Part shown: piece by piece, positions 8,763 through 18,275 of the stretch | How the letters are laid out: each line of letters starts with the position of its first letter | Numbering within the stretch: position 1 is the first letter of the stretch | DNA from: Microbacter margulisiae | Lineage (GTDB): Bacteria; Bacteroidota; Bacteroidia; Bacteroidales; Paludibacteraceae | Direction of reading: 5' to 3' | Assembly (NCBI RefSeq): GCF_014192515.1 | Contig: NZ_JACHYB010000001.1 | Location: 1,860,001-1,924,000 of the forward strand | Length of the DNA stretch: 64,000 bases | Made by a program: the position numbers and the translations under genes | The notes under the pieces: model-generated | The model's database searches: none | Seen by the model: only the letters and a program-made list of their open reading frames with translations | What the model was told of the DNA's origin: nothing

Positions 8763-11081
8763 ATGAAACAGATTCTTTGGATACTTTGCTGCCTGGTTGT
8801 ATCAGAATACATCCAAGCAGGCGTAACGCTTACTGGCAAGGTCATGGAGCATAACCATCAACCTTTGGATTATTTCAATGTGGAGGTATTATCGCCTAAA
8901 GATTCAAGCTTAGTGTCCGGAGGAACATTCCTCAACGGGCAATTCCAGTTCAATAACCTGAAAACCCAGTCCTATCTGCTGAAGATCACCAGTATGGGAT
9001 ACAAAGATTATCTGCAACCGGTTACACTGACAAATGAAATCAATACACTGCCGGATGTTGTCCTGCAGACAAAAGAAATGAATGAAGTGACTGTGACTGC
9101 CCGGCTCCCTGTTATTCAAAGCACGGCAGACAGAACGATTGTCACAGTGGAAGGAAGCATTCTCGGCAACACTATCAATGGTATGGATATGTTGTTGAAG
9201 ACTCCTGGACTGATTAAGGATGCACAGGGTAATATCATTGTGGCAGGAAAAGGCATTCCCGTTTTCTACATCGACGGAAAGGAAACCCATTCGATGGATG
9301 AGGTAAAGATGCTCAATCCACAGGACATAAAAACCATCGAAATCATCGACAATCCCTCTGCTGCCTATGATGCCCAGGGGAATGCCGTGGTACTGATCAA
9401 GACTATTAGATACAAACAAGACCAGCTTAGGCTGGGGGAAGCTTTCCGGCAAGCCCGATTCTTCAGCAATGATGAGTTTGTAGAAGGTGTAATTACGAAA
9501 GGAATTATTACGACAGATTTTTATTACGGATACTCACCGGATAATTCCAAAGTCTATGAAAGTGGCTACGCTACGATAGCTGAAAATAATTTCATGAATA
9601 CATCAAAAATAGCAAATGTTTATTCTCAATCTCAGGAAGGACGTTTGTCCATAGATCTTGCTTTGTCAAAAAAACAATTTCTTACCATAGAAGGGAATGG
9701 TTATTATGATCCTTATTATATAGATGAATCAAAATTGCTAACATTCACTTCTCCTTTATATAATAACTTTACTACCTATTCACATAATTCAAACAGAATA
9801 TATCAACTCAATGGGAACTTAACTTATACATTTTTGATGGATACAATAGGACAGACATTGAATGTCATAGCTGATTTTACCAAACAAAAGACTATCTATA
9901 AACAGAATTTTTACAATACACTGATAGGTAGTAAAAATATAACACCTTATTGGAATACAAATGATGACTCCAATGCTCCAATGATTTACTCGTTAAATGT
10001 AGATTATGAGAAACCAATGCATAATATATTTACACTAGAAACAGGAGTCAGATATTATCTGATAACAACAAATAGTCATACTGATTTGACAGGAAGTAAT
10101 AGTCTGATGCAGAGTTATTATACCAATGAACAAAATATTTCTGCTTATGGTTCTATTACCGCAAAATTTACCAAGAAATTGAACGCAAGTGTCGGATTAA
10201 GAGCAGAAAACCTCTACAGAAAGGCACAAAATAACACTCAAGTTTATATAGATAGTGTCAAGCTGAACTTTTTTCCAAGCTTTGCAATTAATTACACCTC
10301 ATCTAACAAGTTTTCAATCGGCTTCTCATATTCTGAGCGGATAACTCGTCCTTCTTTTTCAGCATTAGATCCAAGTCTACAAATTGACTCTTTAATGAAC
10401 AAGCATGGAACCCCATCTTTACAGTCCACCTTAACGCATTCAGCTGAGGTTTCAGCAAAACTGTTTGGTAATATTACACTACATGTTGGATATGAGTATA
10501 ACATACATCCAATCTATTTTTTAGTCTATCAAGATCATAATACCCCTACAATTACAGATATAAGGTTTATTAACGGTAGGAACACAAACGATTTTTACTT
10601 ATATGGACTGTTTGATCAAAGCTTATTCAAATGGTGGAGTATTTCCGCAAGCGGAACTTTATGGACAAATAATTATCTATACTATAATAACAATTTACTC
10701 TTGAGAAATAATAATACTCCTAATTTTTACGGTAATCTGCTTAATATTTTCTCTTTGCCTTATAGTTTGACATTTAATATTGCTCTACAATATCGTAGTG
10801 ATGGTTCATCTGATGCTATTTATCAGCGACATTTTTGCAACTCCGAAATTTCTCTTAACCGAAGTTTTCTAAACCATAGTTTGTTGATCGACCTATCTGT
10901 AAACAATATATTAAAAGAGACGACTATCTGGCAACAATCTGTTCTTAATGGCAATAATATTGACATATCCAGAAATGATAACCGATACGTGAAACTAAGT
11001 ATTACATATAGAATTGGGAAATCAACCTATCAGTATCATTCCAAATCGGCAGATCAAACAGAACAGCAACGGATTAAATAA
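8763..11081 (+). CDS. Outer-membrane beta-barrel receptor with N-terminal carboxypeptidase-regulatory-like domain
   Basis: The product is 772 residues. The ATG at 8763 is preferred because MKQILWILCCLVVSEYIQA is a signal peptide. A carboxypeptidase D regulatory-like beta-sandwich follows (about 22-105, VTLTGKVMEHNHQPL), then a plug (about 110-215, MNEVTVTARLPV, IKTIEIIDNPSAAYDAQGNAVVLI) and a barrel of the OMP_b-brl_3 type. It is paralogous in architecture to the receptor at 5288-7759. From about nucleotide 9460 on, the DNA becomes clearly more AT-rich than the plug-coding part, suggesting that the barrel half has a different recent history. The ligand is unknown. Confidence 0.85.
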   Translation: MKQILWILCCLVVSEYIQAGVTLTGKVMEHNHQPLDYFNVEVLSPKDSSLVSGGTFLNGQFQFNNLKTQSYLLKITSMGYKDYLQPVTLTNEINTLPDVVLQTKEMNEVTVTARLPVIQSTADRTIVTVEGSILGNTINGMDMLLKTPGLIKDAQGNIIVAGKGIPVFYIDGKETHSMDEVKMLNPQDIKTIEIIDNPSAAYDAQGNAVVLIKTIRYKQDQLRLGEAFRQARFFSNDEFVEGVITKGIITTDFYYGYSPDNSKVYESGYATIAENNFMNTSKIANVYSQSQEGRLSIDLALSKKQFLTIEGNGYYDPYYIDESKLLTFTSPLYNNFTTYSHNSNRIYQLNGNLTYTFLMDTIGQTLNVIADFTKQKTIYKQNFYNTLIGSKNITPYWNTNDDSNAPMIYSLNVDYEKPMHNIFTLETGVRYYLITTNSHTDLTGSNSLMQSYYTNEQNISAYGSITAKFTKKLNASVGLRAENLYRKAQNNTQVYIDSVKLNFFPSFAINYTSSNKFSIGFSYSERITRPSFSALDPSLQIDSLMNKHGTPSLQSTLTHSAEVSAKLFGNITLHVGYEYNIHPIYFLVYQDHNTPTITDIRFINGRNTNDFYLYGLFDQSLFKWWSISASGTLWTNNYLYYNNNLLLRNNNTPNFYGNLLNIFSLPYSLTFNIALQYRSDGSSDAIYQRHFCNSEISLNRSFLNHSLLIDLSVNNILKETTIWQQSVLNGNNIDISRNDNRYVKLSITYRIGKSTYQYHSKSADQTEQQRIK

Positions 11082-11249
11082 TAGAGCACAATAGATGCTA
11101 AAGACAGCGAAGCTGAGATTGACAAGTCATTACAAAAACAGGATGCCATAATGCCGCTCTTCCTCTGCAATTACGTAGGGAATGCATTTAGAGAACCATC
11201 GACAGAAATAGATGATTATCTTTGCAATGAAACAGATAATGCAGCGATC

Positions 11250-11870
11250 ATGGCAAAAAGAGATTTCAAAAAAGAGCTGAAGGCTATTTACGACTGTCCC
11301 GCAATAACACCGGTCAGCGTGACCATTCCTGGGATGAACTACCTGATGATTGATGGACAAGGTAATCCAAACACTTCACCAGCGTATCAGGAAGCTATCG
11401 AAACGTTATTCAGCGTCTCTTATACCTTGAAATTTATGATTAAAAAAGCTCCGAATGGATCCGACTACGGTGTGTTGCCTCTGGAAAGCCTGTGGTGGAC
11501 GGAAAATGGAATGCCACCTGATATGGAGCATAAAGAACTGTGGCATTGGACAGCCATGATCATGCAGCCCGAATTTATCACCAAAGAGTTATTGGATGAG
11601 GCCATAAAACAGATAAAAACAAAAAAGAAAGATTTACCAGCGCTTCAAAAAATGAGATTTGAGTATTTTGAAGAGGGAGCTTGCGTACAAATCATGCATA
11701 TTGGCCCATACGCAGCAGAACAGCCTACTATTACGCAGCTTTATGAGTTTATGGCACAAAAGGATGTTGGTTTCAACGGGAAACACCATGAGATCTATCT
11801 TAGCGATATCCGCAAAGCATCTCCAGAAAAACTAAAGACGATAATCAGGCAGCCGGTAAGACCGCGATAA
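11250..11870 (+). CDS. GyrI-like small-molecule-binding domain protein
   Basis: This 206-residue cytoplasmic protein starts at the internal ATG MAKRDFKKELKAIYDC; the longer frame has an unrelated 33-residue leader. It consists of the GyrI/effector-binding-like fold seen in stand-alone proteins of this kind (PGMNYLMIDGQGNPNTSPAYQEAIETLFSVSYTLKF; LESLWW; GACVQIMHIGPYAAEQPTI). In related families the fold binds hydrophobic compounds or DNA gyrase and is fused to AraC/MerR regulators; here no DNA-binding domain is present. It lies between the receptor genes and an amylase-like lipoprotein on the same strand. The family call is good; the function is open. Confidence 0.75.
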   Translation: MAKRDFKKELKAIYDCPAITPVSVTIPGMNYLMIDGQGNPNTSPAYQEAIETLFSVSYTLKFMIKKAPNGSDYGVLPLESLWWTENGMPPDMEHKELWHWTAMIMQPEFITKELLDEAIKQIKTKKKDLPALQKMRFEYFEEGACVQIMHIGPYAAEQPTITQLYEFMAQKDVGFNGKHHEIYLSDIRKASPEKLKTIIRQPVRPR

Positions 11871-11902
11871 GGAACACCATTTGATGAACAAATAAAACGA
11901 GC

Positions 11903-13255
11903 ATGAGATCTGTTCTTCGTTTTTTGTTACTGTCAACCATATTATTGCTATTCGGATGCAGTAAAAGCCATTATGCGCCTGACTCCGGCGGCTTGAATCA
12001 TACGCCCTTTACAAATACACCTTCCATAGACAACATGGTGGTATATGAACTGAATATACCTGTTTTCAGTTCTGAGGGCACACTGTACGGAGCTATGCAA
12101 AGGCTGGACTCGCTAAAAAATTCAGATATTAATGTCATCTGGTTAATGCCAATTTATCCAATAGGAATATTAAAAAGCATCGGTTCCCCTTATTGTGTCA
12201 GAAACTATACGGAAGTAAATACAACATATGGAACGCTTGACAACCTGCGTGCATTTGTCAATAGTGCCCATTCAAAAAATATGGCGGTCATACTCGATTG
12301 GGTTGCCGATCACACGTCGTGGGATAATCCCTGGATTCAAAACAAGTCATGGTATAAACAAGATGCAAACGGCAAGATTATTAGTCCCGCAGGTACAAAC
12401 TGGACAGATGTAGCCCAGCTAAATTATGCGAATACCAATATGCGTATGGCGATGATACAAGCCATGAAATATTGGATTACGCAGGCTAATATTGATGGAT
12501 TCAGATGCGATGCTGCTGATATGATTCCCTCTGATTTCTGGCAACAGGCTATTGACACGCTCAACAGCATAGCAGGTCGTAAATTAATCTTTCTGGCCGA
12601 GGGCACCAATTCTTCAGATTTTGCTGATGGGTTCCAAGTGAATTATGCATGGGACTTTTCAAACAAGATCAAATCCATTTTCAAGGGAGAAAATGCCGGA
12701 GATATCTTTACAACGGATTCAGCTGAATACAGCCTAGTGCCTTCAGGAGATCAAAAATTAAGGTTTATCATTAACCACGACGAAGATAACAGCGATTCAC
12801 TGGCAGGCTATTATCATTCGCCAGCAGGATCTTTAGCCGCTTTTGTGGCAACGGCCTTCATGAGAGGAGTTCCTTTGATCTACAATGGGCAGGAAGTAGC
12901 TTATCCCCATAAAATTCCATTTTATGTAAATGGAGCCTTGCAACCCATCACCTGGAATATCAATCCTGCCATTTATAATGCATACAAGAAAATAATGCAA
13001 ATACGTAGCACGCTTCCCGCTGTGAAAGATGGAAGAATCATGCCTTTTTATAATACCAATGTGATTGCGTTTAAACGCATTGATGCCAGTGAGGAAATAG
13101 CGATAATAGTTAATGTAAGAAATGTTTCGGAAGATTATGCTCTTCCGGTAGGATTAACGAACAGCGTATGGATTAATGCGGAAAATTCCTCTAAAGTTAG
13201 CCTCTCCACTCATGTAACACTATCTCCGTATTCCTACCTTATCCTGAAACAATAA
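11903..13255 (+). CDS. GH13 alpha-amylase-family lipoprotein
   Basis: This 450-residue enzyme begins with a lipoprotein signal (MRSVLRFLLLSTILLLFGCSKS), so it is probably anchored to the envelope. The GH13 (beta/alpha)8 barrel is complete at its catalytic sites: region I VILDWVADHTS, region II DGFRCDAAD with nucleophile Asp203, region III FLAEGTN with acid/base Glu233, and region IV INHDED with Asp293. A C-terminal beta domain follows. It should hydrolyse or rearrange alpha-glucosidic bonds; exact specificity cannot be told. It is the last intact gene of the 5.3-13.3 kb same-strand series. No SusD, SusR or GH97 neighbour is seen, so this is not a standard starch-utilisation locus. Confidence 0.88.
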   Translation: MRSVLRFLLLSTILLLFGCSKSHYAPDSGGLNHTPFTNTPSIDNMVVYELNIPVFSSEGTLYGAMQRLDSLKNSDINVIWLMPIYPIGILKSIGSPYCVRNYTEVNTTYGTLDNLRAFVNSAHSKNMAVILDWVADHTSWDNPWIQNKSWYKQDANGKIISPAGTNWTDVAQLNYANTNMRMAMIQAMKYWITQANIDGFRCDAADMIPSDFWQQAIDTLNSIAGRKLIFLAEGTNSSDFADGFQVNYAWDFSNKIKSIFKGENAGDIFTTDSAEYSLVPSGDQKLRFIINHDEDNSDSLAGYYHSPAGSLAAFVATAFMRGVPLIYNGQEVAYPHKIPFYVNGALQPITWNINPAIYNAYKKIMQIRSTLPAVKDGRIMPFYNTNVIAFKRIDASEEIAIIVNVRNVSEDYALPVGLTNSVWINAENSSKVSLSTHVTLSPYSYLILKQ

Positions 13256-13294
13256 CAACCGGCACTTCTGTTAAACTCAGTAAAACCAATCCCC

Positions 13295-13776
13295 ATGAAG
13301 CAAATGTCAATCACAGGCATAGGTACCAAACTGGTGGTGATAACCATAGGATATGCCATACCCGTAGCTCTGTGCCAGAAGTACTTTTCCATTGATTTTA
13401 CAATCCGGCTACTCCCTCATCCGGCATTGACGATAGCCGGCATTACGTTACTGGCAATCGGAATCCTGGGTCTTCTCTTTTCTTTCATTGCTATAAAAAA
13501 GGCTTATCAAAAAGATGCTCTGTGTACAACAGGCATTTATGCCATATGCCGCCATCCAATCTATGCCTCCTGGATCCTGTACATCACTCCGGCATCATGC
13601 TTTTACTGAGATCATGGCTATTACTGACTATCCCGTTGGTTATGTATCTTGCATTCAGAATTCTAATCAGAAAAGAAGAGTCGTACTTACAAAACCGGTT
13701 TGGAGATAATTACATCGCGTATAAAACCAAAGTCGGTTTATTATTTCCGGTTGTTTGGAGAAATAAAAAACTGTAA
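13295..13776 (+). pseudogene. Isoprenylcysteine/phospholipid methyltransferase-like protein, frameshifted
   Basis: The first frame (13295-13609) encodes MKQMSITGIGTKLV, two hydrophobic helices and the GIYAICRHPIYASWILYI motif of the ICMT/PEMT membrane methyltransferase family, then runs into unrelated residues and a stop. The next frame continues the same family: GIMLLLRSWLLLTIPLVMYL, a membrane helix, then EESYLQNRFGDNYIAYKTKV, its usual end. Joining the two needs one extra base near 13588-13592 (CACTCCGGC), so the gene is either a fresh frameshift mutant or a sequencing error. An intact relative lies at 23806-24489. Restored, the protein would be about 160 residues. Confidence 0.75.
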
Positions 13777-13885
13777 CAAATCAAATACCTTTGATCAGTT
13801 ACAGCCTGAAACAAAAAAAGCTTTACATGCAAGCTTCTATGTGTCAATATTTTTACATTTTCTGAATATGGATTACACTGTATGG

Positions 13886-14254
13886 CTACTTTACACTTCT
13901 TTCAAGCAGCATTTTATTCTCATACATTTGCTTCCCAAGTTCAATTAATAATTCCTCAATACGTTTTTCTTTCTCATTTAATTTTTTCTCCAAATAACAC
14001 TCTACTTGGCTTTGAGCCTGTTCTTTTTTTTGCTCGCTTTTCAACATATTCCCCCGTCCGGTAATCAACCAATCTACATTAATATCGTCAATTGAAAGCA
14101 CAATCTTTTCAATTACATCAGCTCTTGGAATACTCGACCTACCTCTAATGTAATTAGCGATTTGACCGCTTGGAACGCCTATTTTCAGAGAAAACTGCCT
14201 AACGTTTCCATGGAAAAGCACTTTAATTATTTGTTCAATTCTCTCCCCTATCAT
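13886..14254 (-). CDS. Phage-repressor-like helix-turn-helix regulator
   Basis: This 122-residue DNA-binding protein has an N-terminal helix-turn-helix (about residues 18-45, RQFSLKIGVPSGQIANYIRG) followed by the NVDWLITGRGNML motif common in Bacteroidota prophage-type XRE/CI-like regulators. Its C-terminal half is a charged coiled coil (about 75-118) that could mediate oligomerisation. The upstream region on its own strand holds two identical 10-bp direct repeats 20 bp apart (14281-14310), a plausible operator for autoregulation and for control of a rightward transcript. No other phage genes are nearby, so it is probably a mobile-element remnant or a domesticated regulator. Confidence 0.8.
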   Translation of the reverse strand: MIGERIEQIIKVLFHGNVRQFSLKIGVPSGQIANYIRGRSSIPRADVIEKIVLSIDDINVDWLITGRGNMLKSEQKKEQAQSQVECYLEKKLNEKEKRIEELLIELGKQMYENKMLLERSVK

Positions 14255-14280
14255 ATTAATATGTCATAAAACATATAAAA

Positions 14281-14326
14281 TATTTCGTCATTTGATTCTT
14301 TATTTCGTCAATTAGTTGTATGTTTG
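14281..14326. promoter_or_regulatory. Direct-repeat operator and possible divergent promoter of the XRE-type regulator
   Basis: TATTTCGTCA occurs at 14281-14290 and again at 14301-14310, exactly two helical turns apart, starting 27 bp upstream of the regulator start codon. A plus-strand TAnnTTTG box, TATGTTTG, lies just beyond at 14319-14326. The arrangement resembles a repressor operator between divergent transcripts. Confidence 0.45.
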
Positions 14327-14651
14327 CAACTTATTTATGTGTAAATATACATCAATATCATCTAAGTTCTCAAATATAAATGGAAAATTTCAAGTTACTT
14401 AGATGGCAAACGACCTGATTTCGTTTTTATCCATAAACATATGGCGTCAATCCTGAGACCTCAGTACCCATTCGTGATTATCAGGAGATCAAAATTGAAG
14501 TTCATGATAAAGTTTCTTATACAAAAAACACAGACATCTGGCATTCTATCATTTAACGCAAACAATTCAGATACTATAAGTGAAAAGTTCAACACTTGAT
14601 TTCTTTGTTGTGGATATAGTTTTGCCACAAAAATGACAAATCAATAGAAAA

Positions 14652-14795
14652 ATGACAAATCAGGATGATTTACGTGATTATTATGAACAAGAATATATCC
14701 AGTCATATCGGCCCATCAATGGATGCCTTCTTGGGATAGGAATCTTATTTATGGTTTCATGTTTATTGATATTAGGTCTACTATTGGCATTCTAA
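14652..14795 (+). CDS. Small predicted membrane protein (47 residues)
   Basis: The frame starts MTNQDDLRDYYEQEYIQSYR, a charged N-terminus, followed by one hydrophobic segment, CLLGIGILFMVSCLLILGLL, and stops at once after it. This is a typical small single-span membrane protein layout. It is too short for routine ORF calling. No strong ribosome-binding site is visible; an ATGACAAATCA segment just upstream (around 14632) duplicates the start of the gene. It may be transcribed from the divergent promoter opposite the phage-type repressor. Real but unproven; the function is unknown. Confidence 0.4.
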   Translation: MTNQDDLRDYYEQEYIQSYRPINGCLLGIGILFMVSCLLILGLLLAF

Positions 14796-14940
14796 AACCA
14801 TCGGATTTTGCAGATTGAAAGAGCACTGCATTCCCAAAGAGATGATAGTTGATATCTATCAAAACACGAGGCTTTATCTTTACACGACAAGTAGTCTCAT
14901 TCCGTCAAGATAACCCGATTTACTCAATGGATATACAAAA

Positions 14941-14972
14941 ACTGCCTTCCATGCTAACGCACAGAAGGCAGT
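14941..14972 (-). terminator. Rho-independent terminator of secDF
   Basis: A perfect 9-bp stem, ACTGCCTTC with GAAGGCAGT, encloses a 14-nt loop about 20 bases past the secDF stop; on the minus strand it is followed by TTTTTG. Confidence 0.8.
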
Positions 14973-14993
14973 GTCATTTATAATAAACAGCAA

Positions 14994-17900
14994 TTATTTT
15001 GCAGCTTTCAGTTTCTTCCGCTTAGCCTGCCATAGCTGCATCTCGTAAGCAATGGATGAAGCTACCAGGATAGACGAATAGGTTCCGGTTACCACACCAA
15101 TCAGCAAAGCAAATACAAATCCACGGATTACATCCCCACCAAAGATGAAGATAGCCAACAATACCAATGCCACACTTAACGATGTATTAATGGTTCGGCG
15201 TAACGTGTGGTTCATAGCTTCATTCATCAACGAGCTAAGCTCCCGTTTCGGATAGAGCGTTCGATACTCCCTGATCCGGTCGAAGATCACCACCGTATCG
15301 TTGATGGAATACCCGAGAATGGTCAGGATGGCCGCTATAAATGATTGGTCGATCTCGAGGGAGAATGGCATAATGCTATATAACAAGGAATACAAGCCAA
15401 CAACCAACAACACGTCATGCATCAATGATGCCAGCGCACCCACTGAGAATGTAAAGCTGGGGAATCGAAGCAAGATATAAAGAGCAATGCCGACTACGGC
15501 TAAAAATACTGCCCAAATAGCCGAAATCTTAATATCTTCGGCCACTGCCGGTCCTACTTTCTGCGAACTAATAATTTCATGTCTCACAAATTGATCGCGA
15601 GATACAGATGGACTCAAAAGCGGTTTCACCCCATTATAAATCATGGTTTCAATCTGATCATCAATGGTAGTAGAGTTATCTGCAATCTTATAGTTGGTAG
15701 AGATACGTACCTGACGATTATCTGTTCCGATGGAGATAACGCTCACATTCCCATCAAATGCACCTTTCAACAAGTTACGAACCTGATCCGTATTGACCTG
15801 ATGATCGAACTTCACCTGATAGTTGCGTCCACCACTAAAATCGATACCCATACTTAATCCTCTTGTTGCCAAAGAAACAACGCCAGTAAGCAAAATAACT
15901 CCGGATACAATATACCATTTTTTACGGACACCGATAAAGTTAATATTCGGATGTAGCAACCAATGCTTTGTCAGGCGGGTTGAAAATGGCAGATCCTTCA
16001 TATTTTCCCTTTGTGACATGATATCGTACACAAGATGCGAAAGGAATACTGCGGTAAAGAATGAAGTTAAAATACCGATAATGAACGTTGTGGCAAAACC
16101 CTTAATAGGACCTGTACCAAAAATGAACAGAATGATACCTGTCAACAATGAAGTAGCATTTGAGTCGAAAATTGCAGAGAATGCATTCTTAAATCCTTCG
16201 GAAATTGCTTTCCGTTGATTTTTACCGGCTTCTTTTTCCTCACGAATACGTTCATAAATCAGTACGTTTGCATCGACCGCCATACCTAACGTTAACACAA
16301 TACCGGCAATACCCGGCAGGGTAAGTACCGCTCTGAAAGAGGCAAGAATACCCATGATGAAAATCACGTTAATGAGCAAAGCGCCGTCAGCAATCAAACC
16401 CGGAATCCATCCATAGTAGAATACCATAAAGAGAAGCACGAGCAAGAATGCAATGACAAAAGAAATCAAACCATCATGAATGGATTGTGCCCCCAGGGAC
16501 GGACCAACAGTATCTGACTGAACAATACGTGCAGGAGCAGGCATACGACCCGATTTCAACACATTGGCCAAGTCTTTGGCCTCTTCAACGGTAAACCGAC
16601 CCGAAATCTGACTGTTACCTCCTGTTATTTCCTGATTCACAACAGGATAAGAATATACGTAATTATCCAACACGATGGCCACACATTTACCTATATTTTG
16701 TTTGGTCAAAATTGCCCAGGTATTAGCACCAGATGAATTCATCTTCATATCAACCACGGAGTTCGAACCGTATTGGCTATAATCGGCATTTGCATCCGTA
16801 ACCACATTCCCTTGCAGAGCGGGGCCTTCTTTCGTAGTGCTTTTACAAGCAATTAATTCAAAATACTGACCTTTGGGATCAATCGACTTTACTCCCCATT
16901 TCAATGACAAATCAGCGGGGAACAATGCTTTGATCTGAGGCATATTCAAATAATTGTCTATGGTAGAAGTATCCGCAGCCAGGGCAATACCTACGCGAGG
17001 TCCACTCCCCTGAGGGTTGACATCAAGTAAAATACCGAACAACGGGTTCTTTTTCTTGAATGCAGCCATATTTTGCTGATCGGGAGATGCTTTTGTGCTA
17101 TTTTCTTTAATCAAAGCAGCCAGAGAATCTTCCTTACTTTGATGAACCGCAGGTTTAGCAACCTCTGTTTTCGCCGTAGAAGCCTTAGCTGTCTGCGTTG
17201 TATCAGCTGTATTTTTTGAAGCAGAAGACAAAATGTCTACCAATGTGTTGTTGGCACTTGCCAATGCAGGATAAATTTCCTGGATATTATAGGTTTCCCA
17301 GAATTCGAGGTTAGCTGTACCCTGAAGCAATCTCCGTACACGTTCCGGATCTTTCACGCCCGGTAATTCAATCAAGATACGTCCTGTATTCTCCAGTTTT
17401 TGAATGTCCGGCTGTACAACGCCAAAACGGTCGATACGCGAACGCAACACATTAAATGAGTTATCAATTGCACTTGAAACATCTTTTCTCAGCACCGCCA
17501 TGACCTGCTCATTTGTAGCGCTCAACGGAATCTGATCTCTTTTGTCGTAAGTACTAAAAAGCGTAGATAGTTTCGCATTAGGATCGAGTTGTAAATACGA
17601 TTCTTCAAAAAGCGTCAGAAAATCTTTCTGGCTCGAAGCTTCTGCTTTTTGAGCCATTGCTAAAGCTTTATTGAAATTTTCAGGAGGATTGGGAACCGCC
17701 AGTGAACGTAAAATGTCAGCCTGAGAAACTTCGAGCACGACATTCATACCTCCTTTAAGGTCAAGGCCTAAGTTGAGCTCCTTGTCCAAACACTCCTTGT
17801 ATGTATATCCAAACCACACTTTTCGGGGTGAGATTGAATCGATATACCTGTTGTAAAGCGCACTGTCCACTTGGTTGGTGCCAGGTCTTTCAGCATAAGC

Positions 17901-18008
17901 AATGGCTAACTTGTTGTAATGGTTAGTGACAACGCTAAATGATAAATAGAAGAAGCAGACCAAAAGAAGCAGTACAGCTAATACCTGAACAAATCCTTTG
18001 TTTTGCAT
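14994..18008 (-). CDS. secDF: Protein translocase subunits SecD and SecF, fused
   Basis: This 1004-residue inner-membrane protein uses the proton gradient to help pull secreted proteins out of the SecYEG channel. The SecD half starts with a transmembrane helix (about 9-27) and carries LGLDLKGGMNV near residue 84 and TLGMAVDANVLIYERIREE near 576. The SecF half begins at about 690 with GIDFSGGRNYQV near 721 and GYSINDTVVIFDRIRE near 896. SecD and SecF in one chain is usual in Bacteroidota. A low-complexity Thr/Ala/Lys linker of roughly 50 residues (about 263-310) is inserted in the periplasmic SecD part. It is transcribed away from murF, with its own promoter and a clear terminator. Confidence 0.97.
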   Translation of the reverse strand: MQNKGFVQVLAVLLLLVCFFYLSFSVVTNHYNKLAIAYAERPGTNQVDSALYNRYIDSISPRKVWFGYTYKECLDKELNLGLDLKGGMNVVLEVSQADILRSLAVPNPPENFNKALAMAQKAEASSQKDFLTLFEESYLQLDPNAKLSTLFSTYDKRDQIPLSATNEQVMAVLRKDVSSAIDNSFNVLRSRIDRFGVVQPDIQKLENTGRILIELPGVKDPERVRRLLQGTANLEFWETYNIQEIYPALASANNTLVDILSSASKNTADTTQTAKASTAKTEVAKPAVHQSKEDSLAALIKENSTKASPDQQNMAAFKKKNPLFGILLDVNPQGSGPRVGIALAADTSTIDNYLNMPQIKALFPADLSLKWGVKSIDPKGQYFELIACKSTTKEGPALQGNVVTDANADYSQYGSNSVVDMKMNSSGANTWAILTKQNIGKCVAIVLDNYVYSYPVVNQEITGGNSQISGRFTVEEAKDLANVLKSGRMPAPARIVQSDTVGPSLGAQSIHDGLISFVIAFLLVLLFMVFYYGWIPGLIADGALLINVIFIMGILASFRAVLTLPGIAGIVLTLGMAVDANVLIYERIREEKEAGKNQRKAISEGFKNAFSAIFDSNATSLLTGIILFIFGTGPIKGFATTFIIGILTSFFTAVFLSHLVYDIMSQRENMKDLPFSTRLTKHWLLHPNINFIGVRKKWYIVSGVILLTGVVSLATRGLSMGIDFSGGRNYQVKFDHQVNTDQVRNLLKGAFDGNVSVISIGTDNRQVRISTNYKIADNSTTIDDQIETMIYNGVKPLLSPSVSRDQFVRHEIISSQKVGPAVAEDIKISAIWAVFLAVVGIALYILLRFPSFTFSVGALASLMHDVLLVVGLYSLLYSIMPFSLEIDQSFIAAILTILGYSINDTVVIFDRIREYRTLYPKRELSSLMNEAMNHTLRRTINTSLSVALVLLAIFIFGGDVIRGFVFALLIGVVTGTYSSILVASSIAYEMQLWQAKRKKLKAAK

Positions 18009-18071
18009 GAGAAACTAGTTTAATGTAATATATTAATGGATAAATAAATTCCCCTCTTTATTTTGAGCTTG

Positions 18072-18079
18072 CAAATATA
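18072..18079 (-). promoter_or_regulatory. Bacteroidota -7 box of the secDF promoter
   Basis: TATATTTG on the minus strand matches the TAnnTTTG consensus and lies about 65 bases upstream of the secDF start codon. The -33 element is not clear. Confidence 0.5.
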
Positions 18080-18170
18080 GCGATTTTTTAATAATAGTAA
18101 AATGCACCCGGAAAGATTTTTCAAACAGGCCAACCGGCACAATACGGCGAATACCAACCAAATATTTACG

Positions 18171-18178
18171 TACCTTTG
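18171..18178 (+). promoter_or_regulatory. Bacteroidota -7 box of the murF promoter
   Basis: TACCTTTG matches TAnnTTTG, about 97 bases before the murF start codon, and faces away from the secDF promoter in the same intergenic region. Confidence 0.5.
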
Positions 18179-18275
18179 CAACAACATTCTTCAGGAACCA
18201 GGGAGAATGGTCGCTAAATGACTTTTCCCATGATTCATTACTATTGGAAGAACCAACTCATAACAAATCATTGCC

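Noticed and set aside
14442..14560. Short frame encoding VPIRDYQEIKIEVHDKVSYT and on to a stop
   Set aside because: It looks protein-like but has no start codon and a stop just upstream. It may be a decayed gene end; too short to name.
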